Position numbers and translations under genes: made by a program. A DNA stretch of 64,000 bases from Bdellovibrio sp. (GTDB lineage Bacteria > Bdellovibrionota > Bdellovibrionia > Bdellovibrionales > Bdellovibrionaceae). How positions within the stretch are numbered: the first letter of the stretch is position 1; each line of letters begins with the position of its first letter. Location of the stretch: assembly GCA_014376435.1 (NCBI GenBank), contig JACMRL010000039.1:1-64000 (forward strand). Direction: 5' to 3'. The notes beneath the pieces were generated by a model. It did no database searches. It had not been told where the DNA came from and saw only the letters and a list, made by a program, of their open reading frames with translations. This document shows, in pieces, positions 57,514-64,000 of the stretch.

Positions 57514-59655
57514 CTAAAAATCGAAAGAAAGACCAGCATTGAAATACTGATTTGAAAAACCAAATGCCGAAGCTTGCACTTCGACCACTTTAAACTCTAA
57601 CGACAACCACATATTACTGATTCCATATTCAGAATCCAAAGTCAGACTAGATTCTGGATCGATAAAACCTAAATTAATCATCATCCCGCCCGATCCGTAA
57701 AAACCAAACCCGCCCGCAAAATGAGGATTTGATTTATCTTCACGTTTTTCTGAAAGTAATAAATAAGTTCCGCCACCCGAAACATACGGCGCCAGTAATT
57801 GTTTATCTTTTAATTCAAGACGATAAACCGCACCTAAAGTAAATGGCACCGTAACGAAAGTAAATTTTTCTTCAGAAGCATCATTTGGCACGGCCACTAG
57901 ACGCCCATGCCCCGAAGCCATCATCGCAGAAAAGCCACCTTGCAAGCCAAGTTTTCCGTGTTCGATAAATGGAAACCATTCGTAGTCGTAGCCTAAAATT
58001 AATTTTGAAGCACCTTCGTAGAAATCATCAAACTTAAAATTTTTTGTTCCCGAAGGATTCCCGCTGGCATCGCGCTGTTCGATATCAATTGTAATATTAG
58101 GCTGATTCGCTTGGCCCACGCGCAAATGACCGGATTGATTCCGCAATTTGCGTTTTAAATCGTAGATATAAGTTCCATCTTTTTTAATTCGAATCAAACC
58201 CTCGGCTGCGCCCGGATGCTCGACTGATTTTGTCGACGGCTTTTGCTGTGCCCGCAGCAACGGAGTTAATAAAACAATCAAAAGCATGACGGCAATTTTT
58301 TTATTACCAAATAAAAAATATCGAACCTGTGAAAGTAAAATTAATAATACCGCAGAAACAAATAAGGCCATTAAAATTCCGTAGTTTAAAGATAAATAAA
58401 CAAAGCCAAGCACCGGATACAAAGCGGCTCGCACAGCACCCCGTAAAATTTCACTTTGCGAAATAAATTCAGCCGCGGGCGGACCCGCTTGATAATAAAA
58501 TTTAATAAATTCTCTGCCTAGAGTATTCGAAAGTAAAAATTGATTTCTAAATTCGCGAAACGTTTGAACTTCGGGAGCCATATCAGAACCGAATGCTGCC
58601 GTAGAGATAAAACAATGTTTATCATCCAGTACTCCAACAACCTTTGAAGGCGTAACACAAGCCGTGGCTGCCGCGGCGCCCGCACCAGGAACTCCGCCGA
58701 CAAAACGGTAAATGTTTCCGGCTAAATTTCTTGAACCGTAAACAAAACAATAACGGTGGTAGTTTTCGATTCCACCACCCGTAATATAATTATCAGTTGT
58801 TTCTAGGCTATTATTTGTTCCGATTGCTAAGTCTTTTACAATCGGCGATACGGAGCCACGGTTGAAAGAAGTAAAGGCTAAAGTATCACCACTCATATTA
58901 CCCGCTACTTCAATCGGAAAAAAAGCTAACCCATTCCACAAAATACCTGATGGATCTGTACCAATTAAAACTGGGATATTTGTGATAATTGCTTTTTGAT
59001 CACCGGACTTCAAAGTAACGTTACAAGCTCCTATTTGCGCTGTTGCCGGACAGAAACTTTGAGAGGTCGCCGCCGAACCAACTGCAATATTTTGAAATTT
59101 AAGAGGCAAAGACTTTACCTCATCCGCATCAACTGTACCTGAAGCATTATAATCAATTCCGAAAGAAATCTTTTTTGATAAAGTAATGTCTGAACTTGAA
59201 TTACAGCTTGCTCCACAAATCGATGACCACGGAGCTGAAATACTGATTGTCGTCGCACTTGCCGTCGGACTATTAAAAGTAGCCGTACCAATTTGCGTTC
59301 CTATACCTGAGTCACCATCATTTGCCATGTAGATCGCGGCAATAGCTGATGAGGCTGCTATATCTTTAGAAATACGAAATGTTACGGTGAAGTTTAAAGC
59401 TGGATACACACTGGTTTGGTTACACGCTGTTAAAGTTACATTTGGTGTACAACTATTACAGGTTACCGAGCCATCTCCCACGCAGGCAAGACCGGCCGTT
59501 CCACCGTAAATATTTGTGATGAGATTAGCTGCGTCAGCAACAACCTTGGAAGCACCAGAAATAGTAATTGAGGCAGGAACCACAACAACTTCACTAGCCG
59601 CAAAAGCAGTGATCACGCAGAAAAATGTAAGTAGGAAGTAATTAAATTTAAACAC
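57514..59655 (-). CDS. CFI-box exported protein fused to an outer-membrane barrel
   Basis: The 713-residue protein has a signal peptide (about 1-19) and a Cys-containing beta-rich region to about 345. The CFI-box module follows: CFISTAAFGSDMAPEVQTFREFR (348-370) and GREFIKFYYQAGPPAAEFI, and then a membrane helix at about 413-443. A second signal-peptide-like segment (NKKIAVMLLIVLLTPLLRAQ, 451-470) then leads to a barrel-type domain of about 240 residues ending in aromatic-rich strands and SFDF, as outer-membrane barrels do. It looks like a head-to-tail fusion of two exported proteins. Function unknown. Confidence 0.65.
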   Translation of the reverse strand: MFKFNYFLLTFFCVITAFAASEVVVVPASITISGASKVVADAANLITNIYGGTAGLACVGDGSVTCNSCTPNVTLTACNQTSVYPALNFTVTFRISKDIAASSAIAAIYMANDGDSGIGTQIGTATFNSPTASATTISISAPWSSICGASCNSSSDITLSKKISFGIDYNASGTVDADEVKSLPLKFQNIAVGSAATSQSFCPATAQIGACNVTLKSGDQKAIITNIPVLIGTDPSGILWNGLAFFPIEVAGNMSGDTLAFTSFNRGSVSPIVKDLAIGTNNSLETTDNYITGGGIENYHRYCFVYGSRNLAGNIYRFVGGVPGAGAAAATACVTPSKVVGVLDDKHCFISTAAFGSDMAPEVQTFREFRNQFLLSNTLGREFIKFYYQAGPPAAEFISQSEILRGAVRAALYPVLGFVYLSLNYGILMALFVSAVLLILLSQVRYFLFGNKKIAVMLLIVLLTPLLRAQQKPSTKSVEHPGAAEGLIRIKKDGTYIYDLKRKLRNQSGHLRVGQANQPNITIDIEQRDASGNPSGTKNFKFDDFYEGASKLILGYDYEWFPFIEHGKLGLQGGFSAMMASGHGRLVAVPNDASEEKFTFVTVPFTLGAVYRLELKDKQLLAPYVSGGGTYLLLSEKREDKSNPHFAGGFGFYGSGGMMINLGFIDPESSLTLDSEYGISNMWLSLEFKVVEVQASAFGFSNQYFNAGLSFDF

Positions 59656-59662
59656 ACTTTAA

Positions 59663-59681
59663 TTGCATCACGCGGATGCAA
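59663..59681. repeat. 7-bp hairpin between asd and the CFI-box gene
   Basis: TTGCATC (59663-59669) and GATGCAA (59675-59681) are perfect arms around ACGCG. On the minus strand it follows the asd stop by about 35 nt and is followed by TTAAAG only, so it is a weak terminator or processing site. Confidence 0.45.
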
Positions 59682-59715
59682 CACTGTCTAGACTTTAGAG
59701 TGGGTTACCGAATTA

Positions 59716-60720
59716 TTAACAAAAAATTGTTTCGGCGATCTGCAATCCGTTAAGGGCTGCCCCTTTTTTAAGATTGTCAGATACAACCCACATTAACCAA
59801 CGCTTTTTATTATGAAGATCTTGATGGATGCGGCCAACAAAAACGGGTTCTTCGCCAGAAATTTCTAACGGAGTTGGGTAATCTTCGGTAAAGATCGCCA
59901 AACCTTCGAAACTGCCCATGGCATTGATCAATTCTTCTTTGGTAACTTCTTTTTTCAACGTGACCCATACCGCTTCAGAATGTGAATTCAATGCTGGAAT
60001 TCGAACGGTGAACGCGGACACTTTTAAATCGGGAGCCGCTAAAATTTTTACGCTTTCGTTCATGATTTTAGTTTCTTCTGAACAAAAGCCGTCCTCTGTA
60101 AAACCACCGATTTGTGGAATACAGTTAAATAGAATTTGTTTTGGGAAAATTTTTGCCGCGTGATCCATCTCTTGGAAGTTTTGTGTTTGATGCAAAAGTT
60201 CTTCGTAGCCCGGAAGGCCTGCGCCGCTAACCGCTTGGTAAGTTGCAACTGTTACTTCGTCGATACCGAAATTATCTAGTAATGGTTTTAAAGCCACCAC
60301 TAATTGAATCGTTGAACAATTTGGGTTCGCGATGATTTGTGGCTTGGAAAACTCGTTTAACAATTTGCCGTTCACTTCTGGAACCATTAGGTGCACGTCT
60401 GAATTCATACGGAAGGCGTTAGAGTTATCAATCGCGAAGGCGCCGGCCTTGACCGCTAATGGAGCCCACTCTTTAGAAATTTCGTCACCCGAAGAAAAGA
60501 AAACCATATCTAAGCCGTCGAAGCAGTTTGGTTTTAAAATTTGTACGGGCCATTCTTTTCCGGCTAGTTCGATTTTCACACCCAGGGAGTTTTGACTGGC
60601 GAAAGGGCGAAGCTCAGCGATAGGTTGAGCGTACTCTTCTAAAATATTAATAAATGTTTCGCCCACCACTCCCGTGGCGCCAACTAATCCGACCTTCAGA
60701 GATTTTTTCCAAATTTTCAT
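59716..60720 (-). CDS. asd: Aspartate-semialdehyde dehydrogenase
   Basis: This NADPH enzyme reduces aspartyl phosphate and leads to diaminopimelate, Lys, Met and Thr. It has VGLVGATGVVGETFINILEE (NADP loop), PNCSTIQLVVAL (catalytic Cys) and NSHSEAVWVTL-type region with the catalytic His. The length of 334 is normal. It works after aspartokinase (encoded at 38390). Its start overlaps the pssA end by 1 nt. Confidence 0.95.
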   Translation of the reverse strand: MKIWKKSLKVGLVGATGVVGETFINILEEYAQPIAELRPFASQNSLGVKIELAGKEWPVQILKPNCFDGLDMVFFSSGDEISKEWAPLAVKAGAFAIDNSNAFRMNSDVHLMVPEVNGKLLNEFSKPQIIANPNCSTIQLVVALKPLLDNFGIDEVTVATYQAVSGAGLPGYEELLHQTQNFQEMDHAAKIFPKQILFNCIPQIGGFTEDGFCSEETKIMNESVKILAAPDLKVSAFTVRIPALNSHSEAVWVTLKKEVTKEELINAMGSFEGLAIFTEDYPTPLEISGEEPVFVGRIHQDLHNKKRWLMWVVSDNLKKGAALNGLQIAETIFC

Positions 60721-61550
60721 TAATTCTCGTCCTGCTCTTCTTGCAAATCATGTTCAGCTGTAGGTTCTGGTGCGTAAACACTGGCTTTGATTTGTCTTTG
60801 TTTTTTACCGATACGTAAAACTCCGAAAACGGCGCCTAAAGTTGCGTACGATAAGAATAATACGAACAGCATAACTTCTGGATGTAACGCGACAATTACT
60901 AAGATCACAATACCCAGGAGTAAATATTTAAAGGGCAAACGCTCTTTCAAATCTAAATCTTTGAATGAACGGTATCTGAAATTTGAAACCATCACGATCG
61001 CAAGCAAAATCACCATTCCTAGTAACAGAAGACCGCGCCACTCCATGGGGTCCCAGCCTAAATCATTAAATGCCATAAATGACGAGGCCACGATACCGGC
61101 CGCCATTGGAATTGGTAAACCTTGAAAAAAGTTTTTCTCTACGACTCCGACTTGCACATTGAAACGCGCTAAACGCAAAGCTCCGCAAGCAGCAAATAAA
61201 AATGCAGCCATCATGCCGACGCGTCCAAAAGGTTGCAATACCCACAGGTACATTAACATTGCAGGAGCTACGCCAAAGCTGACTAGGTCACAAAGTGAAT
61301 CGTACTCAGCACCAAACTTACTAGTGGCATGAGTTAGACGTGCTAGACGCCCATCAAGTAAATCAAAAATAGCCGCAATCACGATGGCGATGGCGGCTGA
61401 TTTAAATTCTCCTTGAATTGAAAAAATCAGTGAGTAGAAACCGCAAAATAAATTTGCTGTGGTCATTAAATTAGGAAGAACGTAAATATACATTCCTAAT
61501 TTTTTGCCAGATTTTGAATAACCTTCTGCAGGTTCGTTAGAATCAGCCAT
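60720..61550 (-). CDS. pssA: CDP-diacylglycerol--serine O-phosphatidyltransferase
   Basis: This multi-pass enzyme of 276 residues makes phosphatidylserine. DLLDGRLARLTHATSKFGAEYDSLCDLVSFG contains the CDP-alcohol phosphatidyltransferase motif DGxxAR(x8)Gxx(x3)D. About seven helices precede an acidic tail (TAEHDLQEEQDEN). It overlaps asd by one base and lies 18 nt after the dolichol-kinase-like gene. PSS type II (membrane) is the likely subclass. Confidence 0.92.
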   Translation of the reverse strand: MADSNEPAEGYSKSGKKLGMYIYVLPNLMTTANLFCGFYSLIFSIQGEFKSAAIAIVIAAIFDLLDGRLARLTHATSKFGAEYDSLCDLVSFGVAPAMLMYLWVLQPFGRVGMMAAFLFAACGALRLARFNVQVGVVEKNFFQGLPIPMAAGIVASSFMAFNDLGWDPMEWRGLLLLGMVILLAIVMVSNFRYRSFKDLDLKERLPFKYLLLGIVILVIVALHPEVMLFVLFLSYATLGAVFGVLRIGKKQRQIKASVYAPEPTAEHDLQEEQDEN

Positions 61551-61568
61551 GGGACCTCTTTGTTAAAA

Positions 61569-62237
61569 CTATAATGGCGGAAAAAAAGAATAAAAACCAA
61601 AGAAATAAAAAAGAATCGAAAGCCCAACGCTGCTAAGCACAGGCATCGTGAAGTTATCATCTAATTTAGCCAGAGGAATTAGCTCCGAAACGGCGCCAAC
61701 CATGCCCGCTAACAAGCTGGCGATTATTAAATGCTGCGTAATATGATTGTAAGATAAGAAAAAATAACAAACCGTCGCACAAACTACGAATGCCGCCATA
61801 AAACCTTGGACTGACTTGTGACCAAAAATTTTATCTTTACCGTATTTGATTCCGATGTAGCTTGCTAATGGATCGGCGAAGGCTAAAAATAAAAGACTGA
61901 TCGAAACAATACCGCGATTAAAAATAAGTGCGATTAAAATTACACCCGTTAAAAGATAAGTTGTTCCCGCTAAACGGTTTAATTCACTACTGCGCATGAT
62001 CGGGCGAAACATTTGAGTTAAATTTTTATTAACTAGTTTATTATTTTGGCGAATGATGTCGACCGGAACAAACATCACCCACAATAATCCAAGTATGGTC
62101 ATTGCTAGCCAGTAAGGCAGGAAAATCCAACCTGTAAAAATCGCAAATACGCCAGCCATATGCCAAACTTTACGCGCAACATGAAGGTCTGATCTATTTT
62201 TGAATCCGCTATGCGTTACATTGGTTTCTGTCATCAC
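61569..62237 (-). CDS. Dolichol kinase/phytol kinase-like CTP-dependent membrane protein
   Basis: The protein of 222 residues has about six helices. HVARKVWHMAGVFAIF and LAFADPLASYIGIKYGKDKIFGHKSVQGFMA match the SEC59/VTE5/DGK1 family of CTP-dependent lipid kinases, and DDNFTMPVLSSVG is the late conserved block. It may phosphorylate a polyprenol, phytol or diacylglycerol. It lies next to pssA, consistent with lipid metabolism. The substrate cannot be decided from sequence. Confidence 0.8.
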   Translation of the reverse strand: MMTETNVTHSGFKNRSDLHVARKVWHMAGVFAIFTGWIFLPYWLAMTILGLLWVMFVPVDIIRQNNKLVNKNLTQMFRPIMRSSELNRLAGTTYLLTGVILIALIFNRGIVSISLLFLAFADPLASYIGIKYGKDKIFGHKSVQGFMAAFVVCATVCYFFLSYNHITQHLIIASLLAGMVGAVSELIPLAKLDDNFTMPVLSSVGLSILFYFFGFYSFFPPL

Positions 62238-62303
62238 AGCAGGTGAACTTATGGAATGCGCCCTAGTGTGTCTATTGAATTCACCAGAAATTACTGCTTT
62301 GAG

Positions 62304-62804
62304 TTAAGATCCTGATAATATTTCAAGCGTTTGGACCTTTTTGTGCCCATCTTTTAGGACTGACTCTATCAGTAGGATATTGGTGCCTTTACTTAGCTGA
62401 ATAAAATCTGTTCGATAATTTTTTGCACTCATTTTAAAAATCTGCGCTTTAAAACCATTTGTAACATTGGTCATTGCGATCGAACTGATTAATTTGAATT
62501 CTTCGCAAATAGTTAAACTTAACATAACCAGTTGATCATTTGTGCTTTTTTGAATTTTTTTATTTGCGTCTTCGCAATTTAAACTAACGTTCATCACGGC
62601 GCTTTTATTTTCCGCACTGGATGCCGGCTGACGTTTACTTTCAAAAGCTTTTTCCAGCACCTGTGGATTTGCTCTGATCATTTCAGCGGGGTTATGAGCG
62701 GCAGGCTGATCGGTCTCAGTATCCGCAATGCTAAATACGGTCGCCGTTGATAAGGCGAAGAAAAAAATCATGACATATTTGTTATCGAAAAAAAACTTTT
62801 TCAT
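62304..62804 (-). CDS. Exported or membrane-anchored protein, unknown function
   Basis: The 166-residue protein starts with MKKFFFDNKY and a hydrophobic segment ending near FSIAD. The mature part is polar with a single Cys pair (LNCEDANKK, ITICEEFKL-like), and beta strands at the end (KVQTLEIL). No domain is recognised. It is divergent from the TIGR02147-like regulator across a 200-bp gap that contains inverted and direct repeats. Confidence 0.5.
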   Translation of the reverse strand: MKKFFFDNKYVMIFFFALSTATVFSIADTETDQPAAHNPAEMIRANPQVLEKAFESKRQPASSAENKSAVMNVSLNCEDANKKIQKSTNDQLVMLSLTICEEFKLISSIAMTNVTNGFKAQIFKMSAKNYRTDFIQLSKGTNILLIESVLKDGHKKVQTLEILSGS

Positions 62805-62884
62805 TATCTTGTTTTCGGTGTTTTTGAGGGCAACATGTAGTTAGTTGTGCGCGCTATTTTGATACGTTTCACTCTGGTACACTC

Positions 62885-62979
62885 GTTGTCGATCGAATTG
62901 ACAACTGACCAGCGCTAGAAATTTTAAATACTCCAGCTGGGATCTGAAGAGTTTTTACCTGGCGCTAAATTTGATAGAT
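62885..62979 (+). promoter_or_regulatory. Repeats in the upstream region of the TIGR02147-like gene
   Basis: GTTGTC (62885-62890) and GACAAC (62900-62905) form an inverted repeat overlapping TTGACA (62898-62903). GCGCTAGAAATTT and GCGCTAAATTT are near-direct repeats about 50 bp apart, and CCAGCTGG (62933-62940) is a palindrome between them. Together they suggest operator sites, perhaps for autoregulation. Confidence 0.4.
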
Positions 62980-63004
62980 AGAACGTAGAACCCAGGAGGT
63001 CCAT

Positions 63005-63541
63005 GTGGCTGCTTTGACTTTGCGAGATGCCTTAACTGAAGAATTAGCTGTACGTGCTGCCCAAGATCCCGCATATTCGCTAAGAAAATTTGCCGCAGAA
63101 ATCGAAATCTCTCCGGCCCAGCTTTCTAAAGTCTTATCTGGCAAAGCAAATTTGTCGGTTGAAACCATCGCCAAAATTTCTACTATCTTAAAATGGCCCG
63201 ATTACTTAACGAACCACGCCATTACCCAAGCTGCGCCCGCGAAAGCTTTGACTAAAATTTCTATTTTGAAAAAGAAAAACCAAATTGTTTCAATTTCAGA
63301 TATTGAAAAAGAAAGCGTTTTAGTTGCCACGCAATCTTACCACACCGCTATACTAGATATGACTCAGTTAAAAAACTTTGTTCCAGATACCAAACGAATT
63401 GCCGATAAACTTCAAATTGAAGTCTCTGTAGCACAAGAAGCAATTCACCGTTTGATTGATTTGAAATATTTAAAAATTAACGTAAATGGATCTTGGGAAG
63501 ACACGACTCGCCCAGTGGCGAATCGTAAAATGACTGAATAA
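63005..63541 (+). CDS. TIGR02147-like regulator, short form
   Basis: The 178-residue protein starts at GTG 63005, with GGAGG 5 nt upstream. Residues 20-60 (YSLRKFAAEIEISPAQLSKVLSGKANLSVETIAKIS) match the N-terminal HTH of the TIGR02147 family, which is expanded in Bdellovibrio and Fibrobacter. Residues about 90-170 (TAILDMTQLKNFVPDTKRIADKLQI...) match the family's C-terminal winged domain. The usual length is about 270, so this is a shortened member. An overlapping ATG two bases upstream opens a 4-codon frame that shares the same ribosome site. Confidence 0.75.
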   Translation: MAALTLRDALTEELAVRAAQDPAYSLRKFAAEIEISPAQLSKVLSGKANLSVETIAKISTILKWPDYLTNHAITQAAPAKALTKISILKKKNQIVSISDIEKESVLVATQSYHTAILDMTQLKNFVPDTKRIADKLQIEVSVAQEAIHRLIDLKYLKINVNGSWEDTTRPVANRKMTE

Positions 63542-63946
63542 TTATTTTTTATCGATGCTGATGGCGAATTTTTTTACGCCGGCGCCTTTAACGATATCTA
63601 AAACTGAAACCACTCGACCGTGCGGCACATCTTTGTCGGCCGCAATAATCGCCTGAATGTCTGGATTTTTTTTCACTTCTTCCAGTGCCGTACTTTGCAC
63701 ATCTTGATCTTCGACCGGTTTACCGTCCAGGTTCAATTTTCCGTCGCTGCTGATTGTGATATTTAATTTGCTTGGCGTCGTCGCTTCTCCAGAAGCGGCT
63801 TTCGGCAAGTTTACATTGATCGATGGTTTCATAATCATCGGGGCCGTTACCATAAAGATAATCAATACAACCAAGATGACATCAACCAGCGGAACAACGT
63901 TAATTTCTGCTAAAACGTCATCGCCAGAATCTGCTTTGAAAGCCAT
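63542..63946 (-). CDS. exbD: ExbD/TolR-type biopolymer transport protein
   Basis: The 134-residue protein has one membrane helix (VVPLVDVILVVLIIFMVTAPMI, about 15-36) carrying the conserved Asp of the proton channel. It has a periplasmic domain with LNLDGKPVEDQDVQ and VLDIVKGAGVKKFAIS. It energises TonB- or Tol-type systems with its ExbB partner, whose gene ends 2 nt upstream. Its stop is adjacent to that of the convergent regulator. TolR and ExbD cannot be told apart here. Confidence 0.9.
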   Translation of the reverse strand: MAFKADSGDDVLAEINVVPLVDVILVVLIIFMVTAPMIMKPSINVNLPKAASGEATTPSKLNITISSDGKLNLDGKPVEDQDVQSTALEEVKKNPDIQAIIAADKDVPHGRVVSVLDIVKGAGVKKFAISIDKK

Positions 63947-63948
63947 TA

Positions 63949-64000
63949 TTAAAGACCTTTCTTTTTCGCGTAAGCGATACCCAATTCTTTTACGCTATCT
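63949..64000 (-). CDS. C-terminal end of ExbB/TolQ-type protein (partial)
   Basis: The frame ends DSVKELGIAYAKKKGL before TAA at 63951-63949, 2 nt before the exbD ATG. Only the last 16 codons lie in the window. The identity is inferred from the position directly upstream of exbD and the basic tail; the gene continues past the window edge. Confidence 0.6.
   Translation of the reverse strand, partial: DSVKELGIAYAKKKGL

Noticed and set aside
1-64000. tRNA genes, rRNA, CRISPR arrays, replication origin
   Set aside because: No TTCGAATCC-type T-arm in a cloverleaf context, no rRNA core segments, no regularly spaced direct repeats and no DnaA-box cluster were noticed by eye. A tRNAscan or CRISPR search could still find something I missed.

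Overview
The window looks like a chromosomal segment of a predatory bacterium of the Bdellovibrionota (Bdellovibrio or Pseudobdellovibrio group). This is inferred from low-to-moderate GC (about 40 percent by eye), a TIGR02147-like regulator, many lineage-typical lipoproteins (several with an FQNC-like lipobox), a CFI-box protein, menaquinone genes, and flagellar genes with a sigma-54 promoter. I cannot fix the species from sequence alone. No rRNA, tRNA, CRISPR array, intact insertion sequence or prophage was recognised.

Layout. 1-5.2 kb: a partial 3D-domain lipoprotein, then a minus-strand run ferredoxin-nth-DoxX-thiB-thiP-thiQ (thiamine uptake). 5.3-9.9 kb: a GNAT acetyltransferase, lipoproteins, D-Ala-D-Ala ligase, a collagen-like lipoprotein and a small zinc ribbon. 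9.9-11.5 kb: an aldehyde dehydrogenase-fold protein without catalytic Cys or Glu, preceded by a compact structured RNA of about 184 nt that encodes a 14-residue peptide and ends in a terminator. 11.6-18.2 kb: HIT protein, LEA-type lipoprotein, citrate synthase, a PP2C-like domain lacking its metal ligands, a membrane protein, rsmJ, a UbiA-like protein and a polyprenyl diphosphate synthase. 18.3-22.3 kb: a thioesterase and menE-menC-menA. With the polyprenyl synthase upstream these cover the OSB, OSB-CoA, (probably) DHNA-CoA hydrolysis and prenylation steps of menaquinone synthesis.

22.4-27.3 kb: rmuC and a full-length ABCC-type ABC exporter. 27.3-37.2 kb: a minus-strand flagellar block flgF-flgG-flgA-flgH-flgI-flgJ-flgM-flgN-flgK-flgL-csrA-fliW. 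It is headed by a sigma-54 promoter with four upstream CTCGAC hexamers, and csrA has its own sigma-28 promoter. FlgJ carries a degenerate LytM tail and FlgH a charged insert. 37.4-41.5 kb: a lytic transglycosylase, aspartokinase and a large Cys/Gly-rich exported protein.

41.5-45 kb is the accessory part: a broken gene remnant, two convergent AAA/DUF4143 ATPases, each with an inverted repeat at its promoter and a leaderless or nearly leaderless start, and a glutathione peroxidase between them. 45-53.4 kb: an exported protein, recA-pncC-pgpA, a lipoprotein, an SPFH protein, a RecX fragment and alaS. 53.4-64 kb: a cyclic-nucleotide-binding zinc-ribbon protein, an XRE regulator, rpsI-rplM-truA, a CFI-box/outer-membrane-barrel fusion, asd-pssA, a dolichol-kinase-like protein, a TIGR02147-like regulator and exbD with the end of exbB.

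The observations most worth following are the 11.3-11.5 kb RNA/micro-ORF, the twin DUF4143 modules, the truncated RecX coupled to alaS, and a set of apparently catalytically dead or rearranged proteins.
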